This document shows positions 29,770 through 41,058 of a DNA stretch of 64,000 nucleotides, piece after piece. Position 1 is the first letter of the stretch. The number at the start of each line of letters is the position of its first letter. The notes under the pieces were generated by a model that had not been told where the DNA came from, made no database searches, and worked only from the letters and a program-made list of their open reading frames with translations. The position numbers and the translations under genes are program-made. Origin of the DNA: Chondrus crispus (lineage: Eukaryota > Rhodophyta > Florideophyceae > Gigartinales > Gigartinaceae); assembly GCF_000350225.1 (NCBI RefSeq), contig NW_005179067.1:121135-185134 (forward strand), given 5' to 3'.

Positions 29770-31667
29770 CTACACGCTCTGCTTTTTTCGCTCACGATCG
29801 AACTTTCTGCGGCTCTTCTCTTGCGCTTCGCGCGCTTTCGCAGCAGTTCGCTCCAATTGTCTCTGCATTTTCAGGACCTTAGCTGCTTCCGCCTTTTCCA
29901 TATTCTGCCTGCGTAGATCCATGGTATGCTTCATCTTGAGATATTCCCCAGGTGCTCCGCAAGGCAACGCAGTATTTTTAGAGTCACATTGTTCGTTACT
30001 GCTGTGTTGTGTGTTGGCATATTTACTCTTCCCTGTCTCCATGAGAATACTGTTGACTGTCCTGTGTCTTTGAATCAATAATAAAAGTTCTTGCAACTTT
30101 CGTGAAGCTCCTGACGAGCTCTCAATTATTTTCAAAACGTCTTGGTACGTGTCGTTGTCAGCACGACGACGTTGTACTGCTGGAAGTCTGGTCGCGACAG
30201 TGCATATCTCTAGCCCTTAGTGAATGAGTCTCTTCTTCTGTTTAAGTTCGTCCGCCGCTCGTTTCCACCTCTCTGCAAAGTCGAATTCCATCGGGAAAAG
30301 TCCCGTAGCTTGGAAGGACGTTTTGATATCTCGCACAGTAATGGATTTATGACCCGTGACCCCAACCATGAGCTTCACTTGTATGGATCTCGTATTAGTG
30401 AGAGCCATTGCGCAAAGTTTGTCTCTCGCCGTCCTGACAGTTCGCTGAAATGTTTTGTTGACAGCATTATCACATGGCTGTAGAAAGTGCGATGTATTGG
30501 CCGGGATCTGAATAACTTCGCACTTGGAATCAGTGCACAGCTCCAACCGTTCGATACCTTTACGGGAACTATGCCCATCAAGACACAAAACGTAGTGTAT
30601 AGAAGCGCTAACTGTTCTCCTTACAAAACGATTGAGGTGCTCGATAAAAATTGGCATCTCATCCATTTGCATGGATCCTTTCTGTGTCATTACCACGCAG
30701 GCATCGCCCAGGCACCAGCCATGTTCAGACAAAGGCTGAGGGCGTCCATTATCAAATTTATAAATGCCTGAATCGAGTGGCTCAAACCACTTTGACATAC
30801 GATTCTTCCCTGCAACAATAAAAAAGGGGGGAGCTTTCAAACCGGAAGCTGATATTGCAGTAACACATGTTTCATGCTTCCCACTTCCACCAGCCGTGGC
30901 TGAGGATACGAAACCCCGTGTTGAGTATTCGAAGGTCCCAGAACCTTCACTCTCTTGCCGAATTCTGCATCAACCTTCGTTCCATCCATATTCCACAAAC
31001 GGTCGGCATCTCCAAAAATACGAGGGTGTACGTTATCAATCTGCTTGAGAGCAGTTACGTAGGATAGCACGTGTTCATAACTTTCCCCTTTCAGTTTTGC
31101 ACTGTCTTAATTTTCGCTGTTTCGAAATGTAATCTCCCGGTGTCGTGCCCGAAATGACCTGACGGTGTCATCACAAGGAAGGCGACTCAGCCACCCTGGA
31201 AGTTCATCTGCGGCAATCTTTGCCATTATAGTTTTTAGAGTAGGGACAGTCAGAGCAAAGCCCCGTTGAGCCGCAAACGTTATGCGCCTTACAATCATGT
31301 TCTGTTCCTCCATCGACAAAACGGTAGGTCGCCCAACACTGTTGGGAAGAACGGCCTGCATAATTTCGTCTGGACTTGCCTGATCGAGTTCAATTGATCG
31401 CAGACTGGCTCGTATATGCACCCAGGTAGACTTGGTAATGCTGCATCGGCGCGCAATTTCGCGGTGGGAGAATGTTCCAGTTCGGAACATGTCGACAGCC
31501 TGCATGTAAACGGCACGCCTCTCTTTTGTCATGGCCCTGCGACGTGCTACGACCGTTGCCATTACTCGTATGGACTTCGTCATTACGAGAACGTTGAGAG
31601 CCGAACGGCATGCTAGATGAGTGCACTCAGTGCTTCCGTGCATTGCACCTCTGAAATATGGGTACAT
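29770..31667 (-). pseudogene. Pogo/Tigger-like DDE transposase, broken
   Basis: 31107-31667 gives a helix-turn-helix pair (FSHREIARRCSITKSTW; then FAAQRGFALTVPTLKTI, CENP-B-like). 30837-31070 and 30217-30840 give the DDE_1 core: LWNMDGTKV, KAPPFFIVAGKN, LCLDGHSSR, and NTSHFLQPCDN. All three catalytic Asp positions of a pogo-type DDD triad are therefore visible. 29770-30135 is the basic coiled-coil tail. The frame is broken by a TAA at about 31107, a shift near 30840 and a stop at 30217, so this copy is inactive. Pogo transposases cut and paste at TA dinucleotides. Confidence 0.82.
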
Positions 31668-31875
31668 CAGAGAGCGCGCACTTGGTGACCTGATTTTGGC
31701 GCGCGGTATCTGTTTCGGATTATTTGCTGGGCTACAAGATGGAAACTCTTATTGGGTGAGGTAATTATCGAGTAAGCACTTGCTTTTGGCAGAAAAAAGG
31801 GATGGGGCAGCCCTATGCTGAGGACAAGTTGTGCATATTTATCGTGTCCCAAATTAACCTGCGTCCCAAATTAGC

Positions 31876-33138
31876 CTTTTCTGAAGAGTAGTGTTGTGGT
31901 GATATCAAACGCCACGAAATATGTTCATGTCCTGCACCCTCTCTCAAAGAAGAGGCCTCCCCCCAAGTAACCGTGAACAGGTCCCAGGAGTCCCGTAAGC
32001 ATTGAAATCTCGACTGCACTTTCTAGCAGGGGGAGTGAAGCTCCAATGACAAAAAATAAATTTATGGAGTGGAAAGGTGTCGCCGATTTCGGGATTTCGA
32101 ATCCGTCTGGTCTCTGGTCGGCGCGTCGCACAGGCGTGGGGCTCCTGAGTATGGTAATATGCGATAGTCAGAGAGCACATCGCGCAAGCGTGGCGCTTCC
32201 CAAGATGGTGGAACCCGGTTATCGGTCCGAAAGAAGAAGTTGGAGAACGTCTTTGAAAGATGCTCTCTTGTAGAAAGGTGAAGGAACCTCCACCTTCGTA
32301 GGGACGAGAAAATGAAAAAGCATTACACAGTAAGGATGGATATTATATATATATATATATATAAAGTAAGGATGGAATACATAATCTGTCGAATGAATAA
32401 AAGCAACTTGTTGACAAGTTGTGACATCACCACATGGTGGGAAGACGTAACCGTCACACGGGTATGGCTACAAAAGGACAGGCAAGACCCTCCCTGCGGG
32501 CCCATGTCAGGACCACGGCGAGCCAGTTATCACTTTAATTGCGATTTATGGCTATAAACTTTCACGTGCCCGGTGGACACGTGGACAAGGTTTGGGAATG
32601 TTTGACTTACTTTCAAAGTTTCGGTTGGTTTTGGGGTTTTTGACTTAGAGGTTCTAATTGACGCTCTGTCTTAGTCGGGACGGGGGCTCCGGTGGTTAGT
32701 CGGTTGTTGTGCCTGCCCCTCCAACTCCCCGTCGCTCCGAACCGGTACCTTTATTAAACTCTACAAGGTAGCTACGATACAGGTAAAATAGCCTAGACTA
32801 CACTAAAAATTAACTTTTCCATTAAAAATCTTTCTAAAAGACCCCTTAATGCCCTCTGTCTGGTCCTCCTCCGGCTCATCATGGTCCTCTTGTCTTATAG
32901 GATCCTCCTCGGATCGGCTTACCGGGTCGTCTTTGGGGACTCTCTTCATTGTAGAGTCCCCATTTCCCAAAGAAGAACGGCCTGCCGGTCAGGGTGAGCT
33001 CCTGCACTGACGTGTACTGTACTTTACACGTCACGTACAGTGGCTCGCCGTCCTGCTCAGCTCTAGTTTACAGTAAAGTTTCTACTGTCAAGAGCTGAGC
33101 GGGATCCGAACCTTACCACTCTTCCCTCTTTAAAGCGG
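31876..33138. other. Intergenic DNA, AT microsatellite, and probable old LTR
   Basis: 32340-32362 is an (AT)n tract. From about 33130 down to 32600 the minus strand has an LTR-like order: a purine-rich stretch (TTTAAAGAGGGAAGAG) after the chromodomain stop, hairpins, then an AATAAA signal near 32754. This fits the 3' LTR of the older Ty3 element whose chromodomain ends at 33139. Its limits are not defined. Confidence 0.4.
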
Positions 33139-33330
33139 TTATTCGTCATCGAATAATTGATGGTTGTACGTTTGGATGAGTTGTTGTGTGATCGCAGGGT
33201 CGTTCTTGTCTATCCATGTGTCGTCAATTAGATTGGTGTTCTTGAAGTGCACAAGGAACCGCACTTGTCCGTCATATATACAGTGAGTGATAATTCTTTC
33301 GATGAGTTTCTTGTCTGCGATTGTATCGAT
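33139..33330 (-). pseudogene. Chromodomain end of an older Ty3/gypsy integrase, cut by an LTR
   Basis: The minus strand reads 63 codons ending in TAA with a chromodomain-like pattern: KLIERIITHCIYDGQVRFLV, then HFKNTN, DDTWID and a final Ile/Tyr helix. Chromodomains at the integrase C-terminus define chromoviruses and guide integration to marked chromatin. The reading frame continues straight to the LTR boundary at 33331, so the LTR-bearing element inserted into this gene. Confidence 0.68.
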
Positions 33331-33932
33331 TGTGGTACAGCCGTAGGGACGCTAAACCTTAAACGGAAAAAGGACAGGCTGTACCTCTAAATGAGGGAGC
33401 CTAGGGGACCGCTACACTGGAGCGTCAGGTAGAATAATCCGGAACGGTAGGAAGCACCGGACGAGGGAGGTAGACTACGCGGGACAGGCGCAGTCGTACT
33501 GGGGTGTAGAGCAGTACGACCGGTGGCGAGCTGGAAACCTGAAGTTCTTACTTAACCGTACGTAGAAAGGACTAGGGTAGGAAGTAAGGGGAGGCGTGTT
33601 TGCTTCGGTTTACCTCCAGCCCGGTACCCCCTATCTTATACCCCATAGTAGGGCCGTGGCACCGGACGGACTACAGTACCTGTACATACTGTAGCCAGCT
33701 TACTGTAGCTTACGGTAACTAAAAATGACTACTGTACTAACCCACCGATCGGTCGCGCACCACGTGTACACCTACACTAGCTGGGGCCACTAACTACACG
33801 TGGACTCCCACGTGGCCACATCTACACGTGCTGGCCACGTATGCGCCGCATCGGCTAACATCGTACTACTGTACTCGGCGAGGCCCCTGGCGCCCGCCTA
33901 GTACAGTACCGCCACTTGACAATTGTACCACA
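33331..33932 (-). repeat. 602-bp LTR of a Ty3/gypsy element
   Basis: The segment begins TGTGGTACA and ends TGTACCACA, 9-bp inverted ends with the TG...CA borders of LTRs. Read on the minus strand it has a TATA box (GGGGTATAAGATAG, near 33645). It is preceded by the polypurine tract AAGAAGGGGGG at 33935-33945, so it is best read as a 3' LTR on the minus strand. It is dense in ACGTG and GTACAGTA motifs. Confidence 0.65.
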
Positions 33933-33934
33933 GA

Positions 33935-33945
33935 CCCCCCTTCTT
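33935..33945 (-). promoter_or_regulatory. Polypurine tract AAGAAGGGGGG at an LTR junction
   Basis: The purine run sits 2 bp from the LTR border, as a plus-strand DNA priming site does. Nearly identical tracts lie at 38459-38469 and 43571-43581, also 2 bp from LTR-like borders. Confidence 0.6.
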
Positions 33946-33947
33946 AA

Positions 33948-35045
33948 GTGACGGCACGTCCTCGTGCCGACCGGTCGGGTTCCGTATCTCCCCTTCAAGC
34001 CGTCCCGACGACCGTGCTTGGCACGTCTATTCCGTTATCGGTATCTCCCGCCGCCTTCCCGGCCGACGACCGCACCGCGTTGACTTTTTCCGTAATGGGC
34101 AAGCGCCGGCGCCCCGGTCGGGCAGCTCGGCGGTCTTTCGCTCGGCTATATCAACCGGGCGAGGATTCCCATGCGGTCGAGAATCCGGCTCCCCCATGCG
34201 ATCGGCCCTCACCCGTACTAACCTCATCTCTTCCCAACCAGACGGTACGAGCTACTTCCACAACTTCTTCTGTCCTTATTATCTCACCGATGTCGGAACA
34301 GGTGAATAACCCGACGGTGCCGGCGGTGGATCCGCCGGCGGTACGGTCGAGGGCTGAGGCGACACCGCCCCGCTCTCCCATACTGAGACCGCTGCGGAGT
34401 ATCCCCGTACCGCTTCTCCCGTCGCTCGCCCGAGCGGTGAGTCGGTTGAGAGCACCAACGGTAACACCGGCCTCTCCTGACCCGCTCGACAGGGCGGACT
34501 CTTCAACGGTGATCAGAAGGCCCCGGAGGAACCGCGGTGTGCGAGCCAATCGGCCAATGAGTCTACAAGAGATGGCCCGCTGCGCGTTCCCCGGTCAAGA
34601 ACTCGACCACCGCTGGCGGCGCACGGGGCGGCCATCTGCCGCTCCGGAGCCTCCGCTAACTGTCGCGGAATACAGTAGGCTTTCGCAGCGGTACCTCGAC
34701 GCAGCACGCTTTGCAGCGATCCCCGTTCAACGCGGGGCCCGCAGCCGGTCGGCGAAACGCCACGGAGGTCAGCGAACCCAAGGCCAGGCCTGGTTCAACC
34801 GCTGGCGCCATTCGCCGTGTCGGGTTTTGGCCGATTCAGGGAGTGACATCATGTATGTCCGCTGCCCCAAGGAGGTGGCGTATTACAAGGCCCTGTTGCC
34901 GTTGCTCGACCGGTTCGGCCGGGTGGACCAAGCGGTCCCTCATGCTCGGTTGGTGGCCTTCCCACGCCCGATATGGGATTGGTACAGCGTCGCCAACCGT
35001 CGCCAGTGGGATGAGAACGCCGCACGGGGGAGCCGCCTCCGCTGA
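33948..35045 (+). CDS. Plus-strand ORF beside an LTR, unknown protein (unit A)
   Basis: The 365-aa frame is Pro/Arg/Ser-rich up to about residue 200. A more globular part follows (LTVAEYSRLSQRYLDAARF, then KALLPLLDRFGRVDQAV). I recognise no domain. This globular part and the frames after it (35097-35330 and the open stretch to about 35735) are weakly similar by eye to the ORFs at 43925-45550. In both places the ORF runs plus-strand, away from a minus-strand LTR and polypurine tract. It may be an antisense accessory ORF of a chromovirus, or a gag remnant of a plus-strand element. It is broken after 35045. Confidence 0.45.
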   Translation: MTARPRADRSGSVSPLQAVPTTVLGTSIPLSVSPAAFPADDRTALTFSVMGKRRRPGRAARRSFARLYQPGEDSHAVENPAPPCDRPSPVLTSSLPNQTVRATSTTSSVLIISPMSEQVNNPTVPAVDPPAVRSRAEATPPRSPILRPLRSIPVPLLPSLARAVSRLRAPTVTPASPDPLDRADSSTVIRRPRRNRGVRANRPMSLQEMARCAFPGQELDHRWRRTGRPSAAPEPPLTVAEYSRLSQRYLDAARFAAIPVQRGARSRSAKRHGGQRTQGQAWFNRWRHSPCRVLADSGSDIMYVRCPKEVAYYKALLPLLDRFGRVDQAVPHARLVAFPRPIWDWYSVANRRQWDENAARGSRLR

Positions 35046-35096
35046 CGAGGTACGGATTTCTTCTTCCACCTCTGGCACTGCACGGAATTCTTCTCC

Positions 35097-35735
35097 GTGC
35101 CAGTTCAAGCGCGGTCGAAGCTCTATCCGCACCTGCCCACCGACTGGTCCGATTTTGAGGCGCCCGAGCACCTCTGCATGCCGACGCCTAGCGTGATGGA
35201 GTACGTCGCCTCACGGTGGCTGTCGGGCTCTCGGACCGCAGTAGATAACCAGAAGCGAGCGCTGGTCCGTGCTATCACGCTGTCGAAGTGGGCAGCTCTC
35301 GTTCTCCACTGCTTCCTCCGTGCGGTGTGAGAGGGGATCCCGTTCTTCACGCGCTGTCCCGACCGGCGTCTGGACGCGCGCCGGCATCAACCCTGCCCGG
35401 GCGTGCTCTTCCGCCTGCAACTGTCTTTGGTTGCATTGATCCGATCGGTGGGGATAGCCGCGCTGGTCGAAGGTTCCCCGTTCGATGCAGACTACACTGA
35501 CCAGCTCTTGGAATTCACCCTTCACCGGCCGTAGAGGGACGACGAAGACTTTATCTGGTACGGCTACCGTACCGGGGTCATCCCTCACATGCCTCAGCGT
35601 GGGGAGGAAGAACCGGAGGGTCGTCATGAAGACCCCGACCAGTCGGTCATACCGGGGTCACCAGGTCTCCCTCTCGAGGAGGCCCCCCAAGCGGGGCTGC
35701 TGGGGGTAGCGTACCTCAACGGACTTGGAAGGGAG
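35097..35735 (+). pseudogene. Broken continuation of unit A ORF
   Basis: Open stretches continue unit A in shifted frames: SDFEAPEHLC, then KRALVRAITLSKWAALVLHC up to a stop at 35330. After that stop come PGVLFRLQLSLVALIRSVG, DYTDQLLEFTLHR and a stop. They follow the same order as the 44.5-44.9 kb ORFs of unit B, which supports past coding function. No domain is recognised. Confidence 0.35.
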
Positions 35736-36140
35736 TAGGGCTCAATGGGTCCCGCTCCCCAGCAGGAGACCTTACGAAATTTACCCCAGCCCCCCACCTC
35801 GGTGGTAGTCGAGGAGTGCCCCCTTGGGTCGGCCTACAGGGCCACGGAGGTCGACGAAGAAATGGAGAGGCCCCCGCCGCCCCCGCTGGGCCCGGTGGAG
35901 GTCGTTGAGATTGCTAACGAGACCCCCTTGGGGGCTGGTGAGCCTCACAAGTTACCACTTGCCGGGGTGACCCGGTCGGAATTTCCGTCTTGGAATACAG
36001 AGACTCCGCCAGCTTCGCCGGATAGCCGTTCTCCGCTCCGGCCTCCGCCAGTTCGCGGCGTGGCGGCAACATTGGCGCCCTACCTGGGTTCCCCGAGCGA
36101 CAGTTCCTCGGCTGCGTGATCCCCCCGACTTGGGGTCGGA

Positions 36141-36680
36141 GTGCGCACGCCCATGCGCGACCGCTGGGCCAAAGCGGGGTTTCTGCCGGGGCCCTCACCC
36201 TCGTCGAGGGAGGACCGGGATCCGACACGGTTTACGCCGGTCGTGGGCGGGGCGGAGCCTCCGCCGGCCGCCTCGTCCTCTTCCGCGACGAGCGAGAGTC
36301 CGATACGGTCCCGACCAGCAGCGGGCGGGTCATTCCTGCCCATGCCGCCATCATCCGCCGGGTTTCGTCCCGAGGCGGAAATAGGTGCCTTCGCGGTTCT
36401 ACAGTACGAATGTTCGAACGAGAACCTCGACGTGCCTTCAATCGTGACGGATGCGCTCGTGGCCGCTCGCTCGTGGATCCACGCCTTGCGCCAACGTGAC
36501 GCAGAGCTTGCCGGGGCGCGTCGTCAGCTCTCGATTTTGGAGAGCGAGGCCGCAGAGGGTGCGGCCCTCGTCCGGATGGCTGCGTCAACAATTGACGAGC
36601 TCGGTCGAGTCTTCTCAGGGCGTGGCAAGCGCGGGGCTGAGATTCCACCTGCTGCCGGGTTTCACCAACCGGTCTTCTAG
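36141..36680 (+). CDS. Unit A distal ORF with coiled coil
   Basis: This 179-aa frame is Pro/Ser-rich at first. It ends in a predicted coiled coil (SWIHALRQRDAELAGARRQL, then ESEAAEGAALV). An AATAAA signal lies 115 bp downstream at 36795-36800 on the same strand, which suggests a plus-strand transcript ends there. A Gag-like or accessory role is possible but unproven. Confidence 0.35.
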   Translation: MRTPMRDRWAKAGFLPGPSPSSREDRDPTRFTPVVGGAEPPPAASSSSATSESPIRSRPAAGGSFLPMPPSSAGFRPEAEIGAFAVLQYECSNENLDVPSIVTDALVAARSWIHALRQRDAELAGARRQLSILESEAAEGAALVRMAASTIDELGRVFSGRGKRGAEIPPAAGFHQPVF

Positions 36681-38456
36681 GGCGAGCATGGCGGGGCGCC
36701 CCCCCGGTTTGGCCGAGGGCGTCCGCTCGCCCAAGCCCGCGACACTCGAATAGGCGCTATTCCGTGACCGTGGTTCTCAACCCGATGGTACCCCAATAAA
36801 ACATCTGCCTTATCCGTCTCGCCTATTCTTGCCTGTGCGGACCTCCTTCACGGGAGGCCTCATCCACTCTCCAAGCGGTGAGAGTGTGCGCGCGGGAGTA
36901 GGCACAGCTCCGGTGGTCGGTATGCGCAGTGCGCCCCCCCCCGGTCCGATGCCGCTGCGTTTTCCTTCGCGGAAAATCGGCCTTTTTCAAAGTAAAATAC
37001 GCCTGATTTTTCCGTTCGGGGGGTGGCTTTTTGCCTTTTTGACGAGCTCCGATTGGGTGGTCCTCCAAATCGGAGGCGTTCCGAACCGCCCCCCATGCGC
37101 CGCCGCGCGCCGTCATTGGCTGCGGCCACCGGGTACAATACCGTATGCACCACATATACTGTACCCCGGCCATTCCGTGTCGGTGATTGGGTTTGAGGAC
37201 GGCATGGCCTCACGGCGGCTCGTCCCCATCCCCCATCATCCAAGGTCGGCCTCGGGGGGTGCTCATGGACCTGAGCGCTCCACCGGAGGTTCCTGCAGGG
37301 TACCGTTCGGTTTCGCCCGGCTTTGCAGGGCGCCAGGTACAGACCCAGGCCCTACCCAGAGGGCTACAGCTCCTCCCCACATGCCGGCGCTCCTCCGGGG
37401 TAGTGGTGCCAACGTACCGATGCACAGCACCCCCCCGGAAGGCTGGCCAATTTGCAAACTCGGACGCCCCACTTTTCCACCGGCGCGTACAGTACGCGGG
37501 GGTCTCCACCCTCTTGGTTGCGGGGAGACCCCTCTGGCCTCGCTCGGTCCCTTTCCGTGGCGGTTAGGGGCGTACGGGTGCGCCCTGGGCAACTTCGCCG
37601 ACAATCCCGATTTGGAAACTGTAAAAACGACTAGAAACCAATACAAACTGATCTCGTTTCCAAATCGGTTGATACCCCCAGGTCCGGCTTGATGCGGTGA
37701 GCATGATGCTGTTCTCGAAAGTGGGCTACGATTTTTATTGAGCCTGTTAGGAATCAAAACGTAGCCCAAAGTCGACCAAAGATGGCGGCGGGTCCGCCGG
37801 GGTCGACATTCAATGTCGGTCAATTTGACCGTTTTTCGGACCTTATACTGTCCGACGCGACTTCACGCGGGGAGTACGATGCCGTGGTCTGCAGTTGGCT
37901 ACGATTTTTATTGAGCCCGCTAGGGGCTCAAACATAGCCCGAACTTCGACTTAATTTCCGAACCGGACTGTGTCACCCCTCACAACTTGGTCGCCGGATT
38001 TTTTCGGCAGGTCACCGCACCAATACGGGAATGACACTTGGCAATTTTTGCCACGTGTGGGGGGTCGCGCCGCCGCTGCAGGTATCCGAGACGGTATTTC
38101 TCTTGGGCACCGCGGGCGTGCCGTAGCTCCCCATCGTTGACCATGGTCGACCTCGGGGGACACCTAGTGACCTAGGCGATCCCCCTGAGGTCCCTGTACT
38201 TCACCGTTTCGGATTATACGCCTGATTGGCGGCGTGTACAGTATTTGACAGACGGCACCTGCCCCGGAGGGCTGGCCAATTTTGTTACTCAGGCCTCTAG
38301 TTCGGGGGGTGACGGAGTCGACTGCCAGCCGTAGTTTAGAGGGTGCAAAGCCCATCGTAGTGCATATAGATCCGAGCGGTAGTGACGGTCCCGTAGACGA
38401 CTTCCGCCCCCGCATGCGCTACATGCGGGTGGTCTCAATCGGTACAGTATCCGGGA
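36681..38456 (-). repeat. Repeat-rich LTR-like DNA downstream of the minus-strand pol
   Basis: Two copies of GGCTACGATTTTTATTGAGC lie at about 37724 and 37894; on the minus strand each gives a CAATAAAAATC polyadenylation-like signal. GGCTGGCCAATTT also recurs at about 37441 and 38271. The part next to the polypurine tract at 38459 should be the 3' LTR of the 38.5-42.7 kb element, but its TG end is not clean and its far end is unknown. The ORFs here look spurious. Confidence 0.45.
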
Positions 38457-38458
38457 GA

Positions 38459-38469
38459 CCCCCCTTCTT
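38459..38469 (-). promoter_or_regulatory. Polypurine tract of the minus-strand Ty3 element
   Basis: AAGAAGGGGGG on the minus strand lies 22 bp beyond the integrase stop codon (38491). This is exactly where a 3' polypurine tract is expected, and it fixes the orientation of the two other identical junctions. Confidence 0.65.
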
Positions 38470-38490
38470 AGCTGCGGCACCGAGCGATTT

Positions 38491-39039
38491 TTAAGCTCGA
38501 TGGGCTCGCCAATACAGATCCATGAAGGCTTGTAGTAGGCCCTCCGCCGGTTCGAATGTATCATCCGCGGGGGTGTAGGCATACCACCGCACTTTGTATT
38601 CCAGACTGGTAGGGGTGTCGCGATGAGCTACGAGACGGTCGACGACGAACTCCTCGGGGGTATTAGCACCATCCCCACGGGAAAGGTTAATCCGTTTGGA
38701 AGGGGCACTTATGCCCCCGGTAGGCATGGTCCGGTCCCCGGGGCCCGTCGGCATCCGCGTAACGCGGTCAATACTGACTCGTACGGGAAGCTCGTCTTGC
38801 TCCACAGTAACGGTCGTGTCCGTGGCTTGGCGGACCCGAAAGGATCCTTCCGTCTTCGGTAAAAGCTTGACGGACATGCCGTCCGTCCCAAGCCCCTTTC
38901 CGTCACGGCCACGTTGTTCAGCCGCCCAGAGGGCTCGGGGAGGGCGATCCACGTAGATTTGGTCGCCCTCCTGTATTACCGGTCGGAATCGGACTTTGTT
39001 ATCGAAGTTCTCCTTATACCGCTTCTGGGCCGCGGTCAT
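38491..39039 (-). pseudogene. Integrase C-terminus with chromodomain
   Basis: The frame continues from the integrase with RYKENFDNKVRFRP and ends in a chromodomain: EEFVVDRLVAHR, EYKVRWYAYTPADDTFEPAE, FMDLYW. The aromatic WY..Y and the DDTFEPAE segment are typical of chromovirus chromodomains. It ends at a proper TAA. Confidence 0.82.
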
Positions 39040-39093
39040 CTTTACCCGCGCACGGTCGAGGACATCCCGTAGCTTGTGAAGAGTCGCCCGCTT

Positions 39094-39828
39094 CTACTGT
39101 ACAGGAGTACGCGGGTTGTCATGGGCGACTCCCGCAGCCTGGGGCGGTGTACCCGCGACGGTTAGTCCGGACGGTTGTCTTGTCAACACCAGGTCAAACG
39201 GAGTAGTCTCCGTTGACCGGTGGACTTGTATGTTATAAGCATACGTCAGAGGCTGGAGGAAGTCGTCCCAGTCTCGCTGGTGCTCCTCGACATAATGTGG
39301 GAGCCTCTGCACGATGGTCTTATTAAACCGTTCGGTCTGCCCGTTAGTTTTCGGGTGGTAGGCTGTCGTTAAATAGTGACGTATGCCTAGCAGCGCGCAC
39401 ACGGCGTCAAAGAACTTCGCCACAAATTGCGGACCGTTATCGGTAAGGACGTACTGTGGTGCTCCGTAGACTTACACCCAGTTGTCCAGGAATGCGTTAT
39501 TCACCACGGCTGCGGTTGTCGTACGAAGCGCGACACTGCGCGTGAGCTTCGAGAACCGGTCGGTAATCACAAGGACGAACGGATTCCCATGTGCGGTCTT
39601 CGGCAAGGGACCCAGGAGGTCCATTGCGACAAAATCCAGGGGTACGGCCGCGGGGAATAGTTTCATGTCCTTTTGATGACGTACAATCGTGCCCCGAGTC
39701 GCAGAGCACGATTGACAGTTCCGTACGGTGGCGTACACGTCGTTGGTCATGTGGGGCCAGTAGTACTGCCTTCTCAGGGTACTACCCTGTACTACCGTAG
39801 TACATGGTATAGTACGTCCTGGTCCCAC
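39094..39828 (-). pseudogene. Integrase catalytic core
   Basis: Two frames (39472-39828 and 39094-39423) give CQSCSATR of the zinc finger, VAMDLLGPLPK with the first catalytic Asp, LTDNGPQF with the second, and TNGQTERFN with the Glu. A stop at about 39471 splits them after FLDNWV. Integrase inserts the cDNA into the genome. Confidence 0.82.
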
Positions 39829-40570
39829 CGGGGTGTCCGGACAACCTCGGGTGGTGTGCCAAATACAGCACCTTGGCCCTTAACCGTTTCGGGACGACGC
39901 GTTGCAGTGTCCCATCAAGAGGGGACCTCCGCACCAGTAAACCGTAACGTTCCACGTCATACTTTGAGTCTGGCTCTCCGAAGGTCCGGGCGGCATGAAT
40001 GCAGAACTCGTCCGGCGCCTGTGCTGGGATAAATTCCTCAACCGACAGGGACGATACGTCCGTTTGTTCGGGAGTTACGGCAAGGGCCTGGGGCCTCTCT
40101 CGCGCATTCTCAGGACTCCGTTCGGTAGCTGGGGCCCAGTCAATATCGACGGTCCCTACGTTAGGCTCCTGTCTTGACACTTGAACGACGAAGCACGGGA
40201 CTTCGCCGTCTACTGCGGCGGTTTCCCCTTCGTCCGTCCGGAGGCGAGATACCCCATCCGCCAATTGGTGTTTGACACCCGGCCGGAATTGTACGTCGTA
40301 TTCGTACGCCGCCAGACGTAACCGCCAGCGGGCGTGCCGGCCGGAGCTGTCCGCCAAATTGAGGACCCACCGGAGGGCCTCATGGTCCGTTCGGAGATTG
40401 AAGGTGGCACCGTACAGGTAAGGGCGTAATTCCAGGATGCTCCAGACGACTGCAACGCACTCCTTCTCGATCGTCGTGTAATTCTTCCCAGCATCCGTGA
40501 GACTACGGCTCCAGTATCCAATCGGAAATTTATCTCCGTTCGGTTGGTCTTGCAGCAGGGCACACCACAC
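39782..40570 (-). pseudogene. RNase H and integrase zinc-binding region
   Basis: The frame holds the RNase H segments KNYTTIEKECVAVVWSI and RTDHEALRWVL, then a linker. The start of the integrase HHCC zinc finger follows (LYLAHHPRLSGHPGGTRTYY). It stops just after this point. Confidence 0.8.
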
Positions 40571-41058
40571 TTAGTACGCACATGCGTCTGTGTCGAGTGT
40601 GTACTTGTAACCGTGACGGGGTAGAGCCAAGATGGGCCGTGAAACCAGCCCCTTCTTTAGCTCGGCAAAGGCCTCATATTCCGAATCGGATAGGACTCCT
40701 AGTTCGAAGGGGTGATCCTTGCTCGTCTTCCTATAAGGGGAGCAGCAATTTTGGCGAAGTTCGGGAAAACCCGCCTGTAGACAATGCACATCCCCAGGAA
40801 AGAGCGTAATTCCGTTTGGTTAGAGGGAGGTAGCGCCCGCTCGATGGCGATGACGTTGCGCCTCTCGACCTCTAACCGTCCCGGTCGGATTATGTGCCCC
40901 AGGTACGTCACTGAAGTGTCCAAGAACGTACATTTCGATATCTTCAGCAATACCCCAGCGGTTTACAACAGTGGTAGTACCTCCCAAACGTGGTCGAGGT
41001 GTTACGTAACGGCTTTGGAGTACACGATGACGTCATCCAAGTACACCAATGCGGTTTC
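40571..41058 (-). pseudogene. RT catalytic YLDD region and thumb
   Basis: After the TGA the frame continues with ETALVYLDDVIVYS, the YxDD catalytic motif, then TYLGHIIRPGRLEVERR and LRSFLGMCIVYRR. A TAA at 40571 interrupts DACAY...VWCALLQDQ, where the plus-strand copy has Gln. Confidence 0.8.

Larger units (their letters stand above)
29355..31860 (-). mobile_element. Pogo/Tigger-like DNA transposon
   Basis: AGGTTAATTTGGGACA at 29355-29370 is the exact reverse complement of 31845-31860, giving 16-bp terminal inverted repeats around a pogo-type transposase. Degenerate copies of the same end (AGGTTAATTTAGGACA) also occur at 29551 and 29589 on the left. GTCCCAAATTAGCC at 31862-31875 repeats it on the right. 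The outer limits therefore remain uncertain by about 200 bp. Confidence 0.7.

Noticed and set aside
36829-37692. 287-aa ORF
   Set aside because: Composition changes along its length and it lies in LTR-like repeat DNA; no similarity to unit B.
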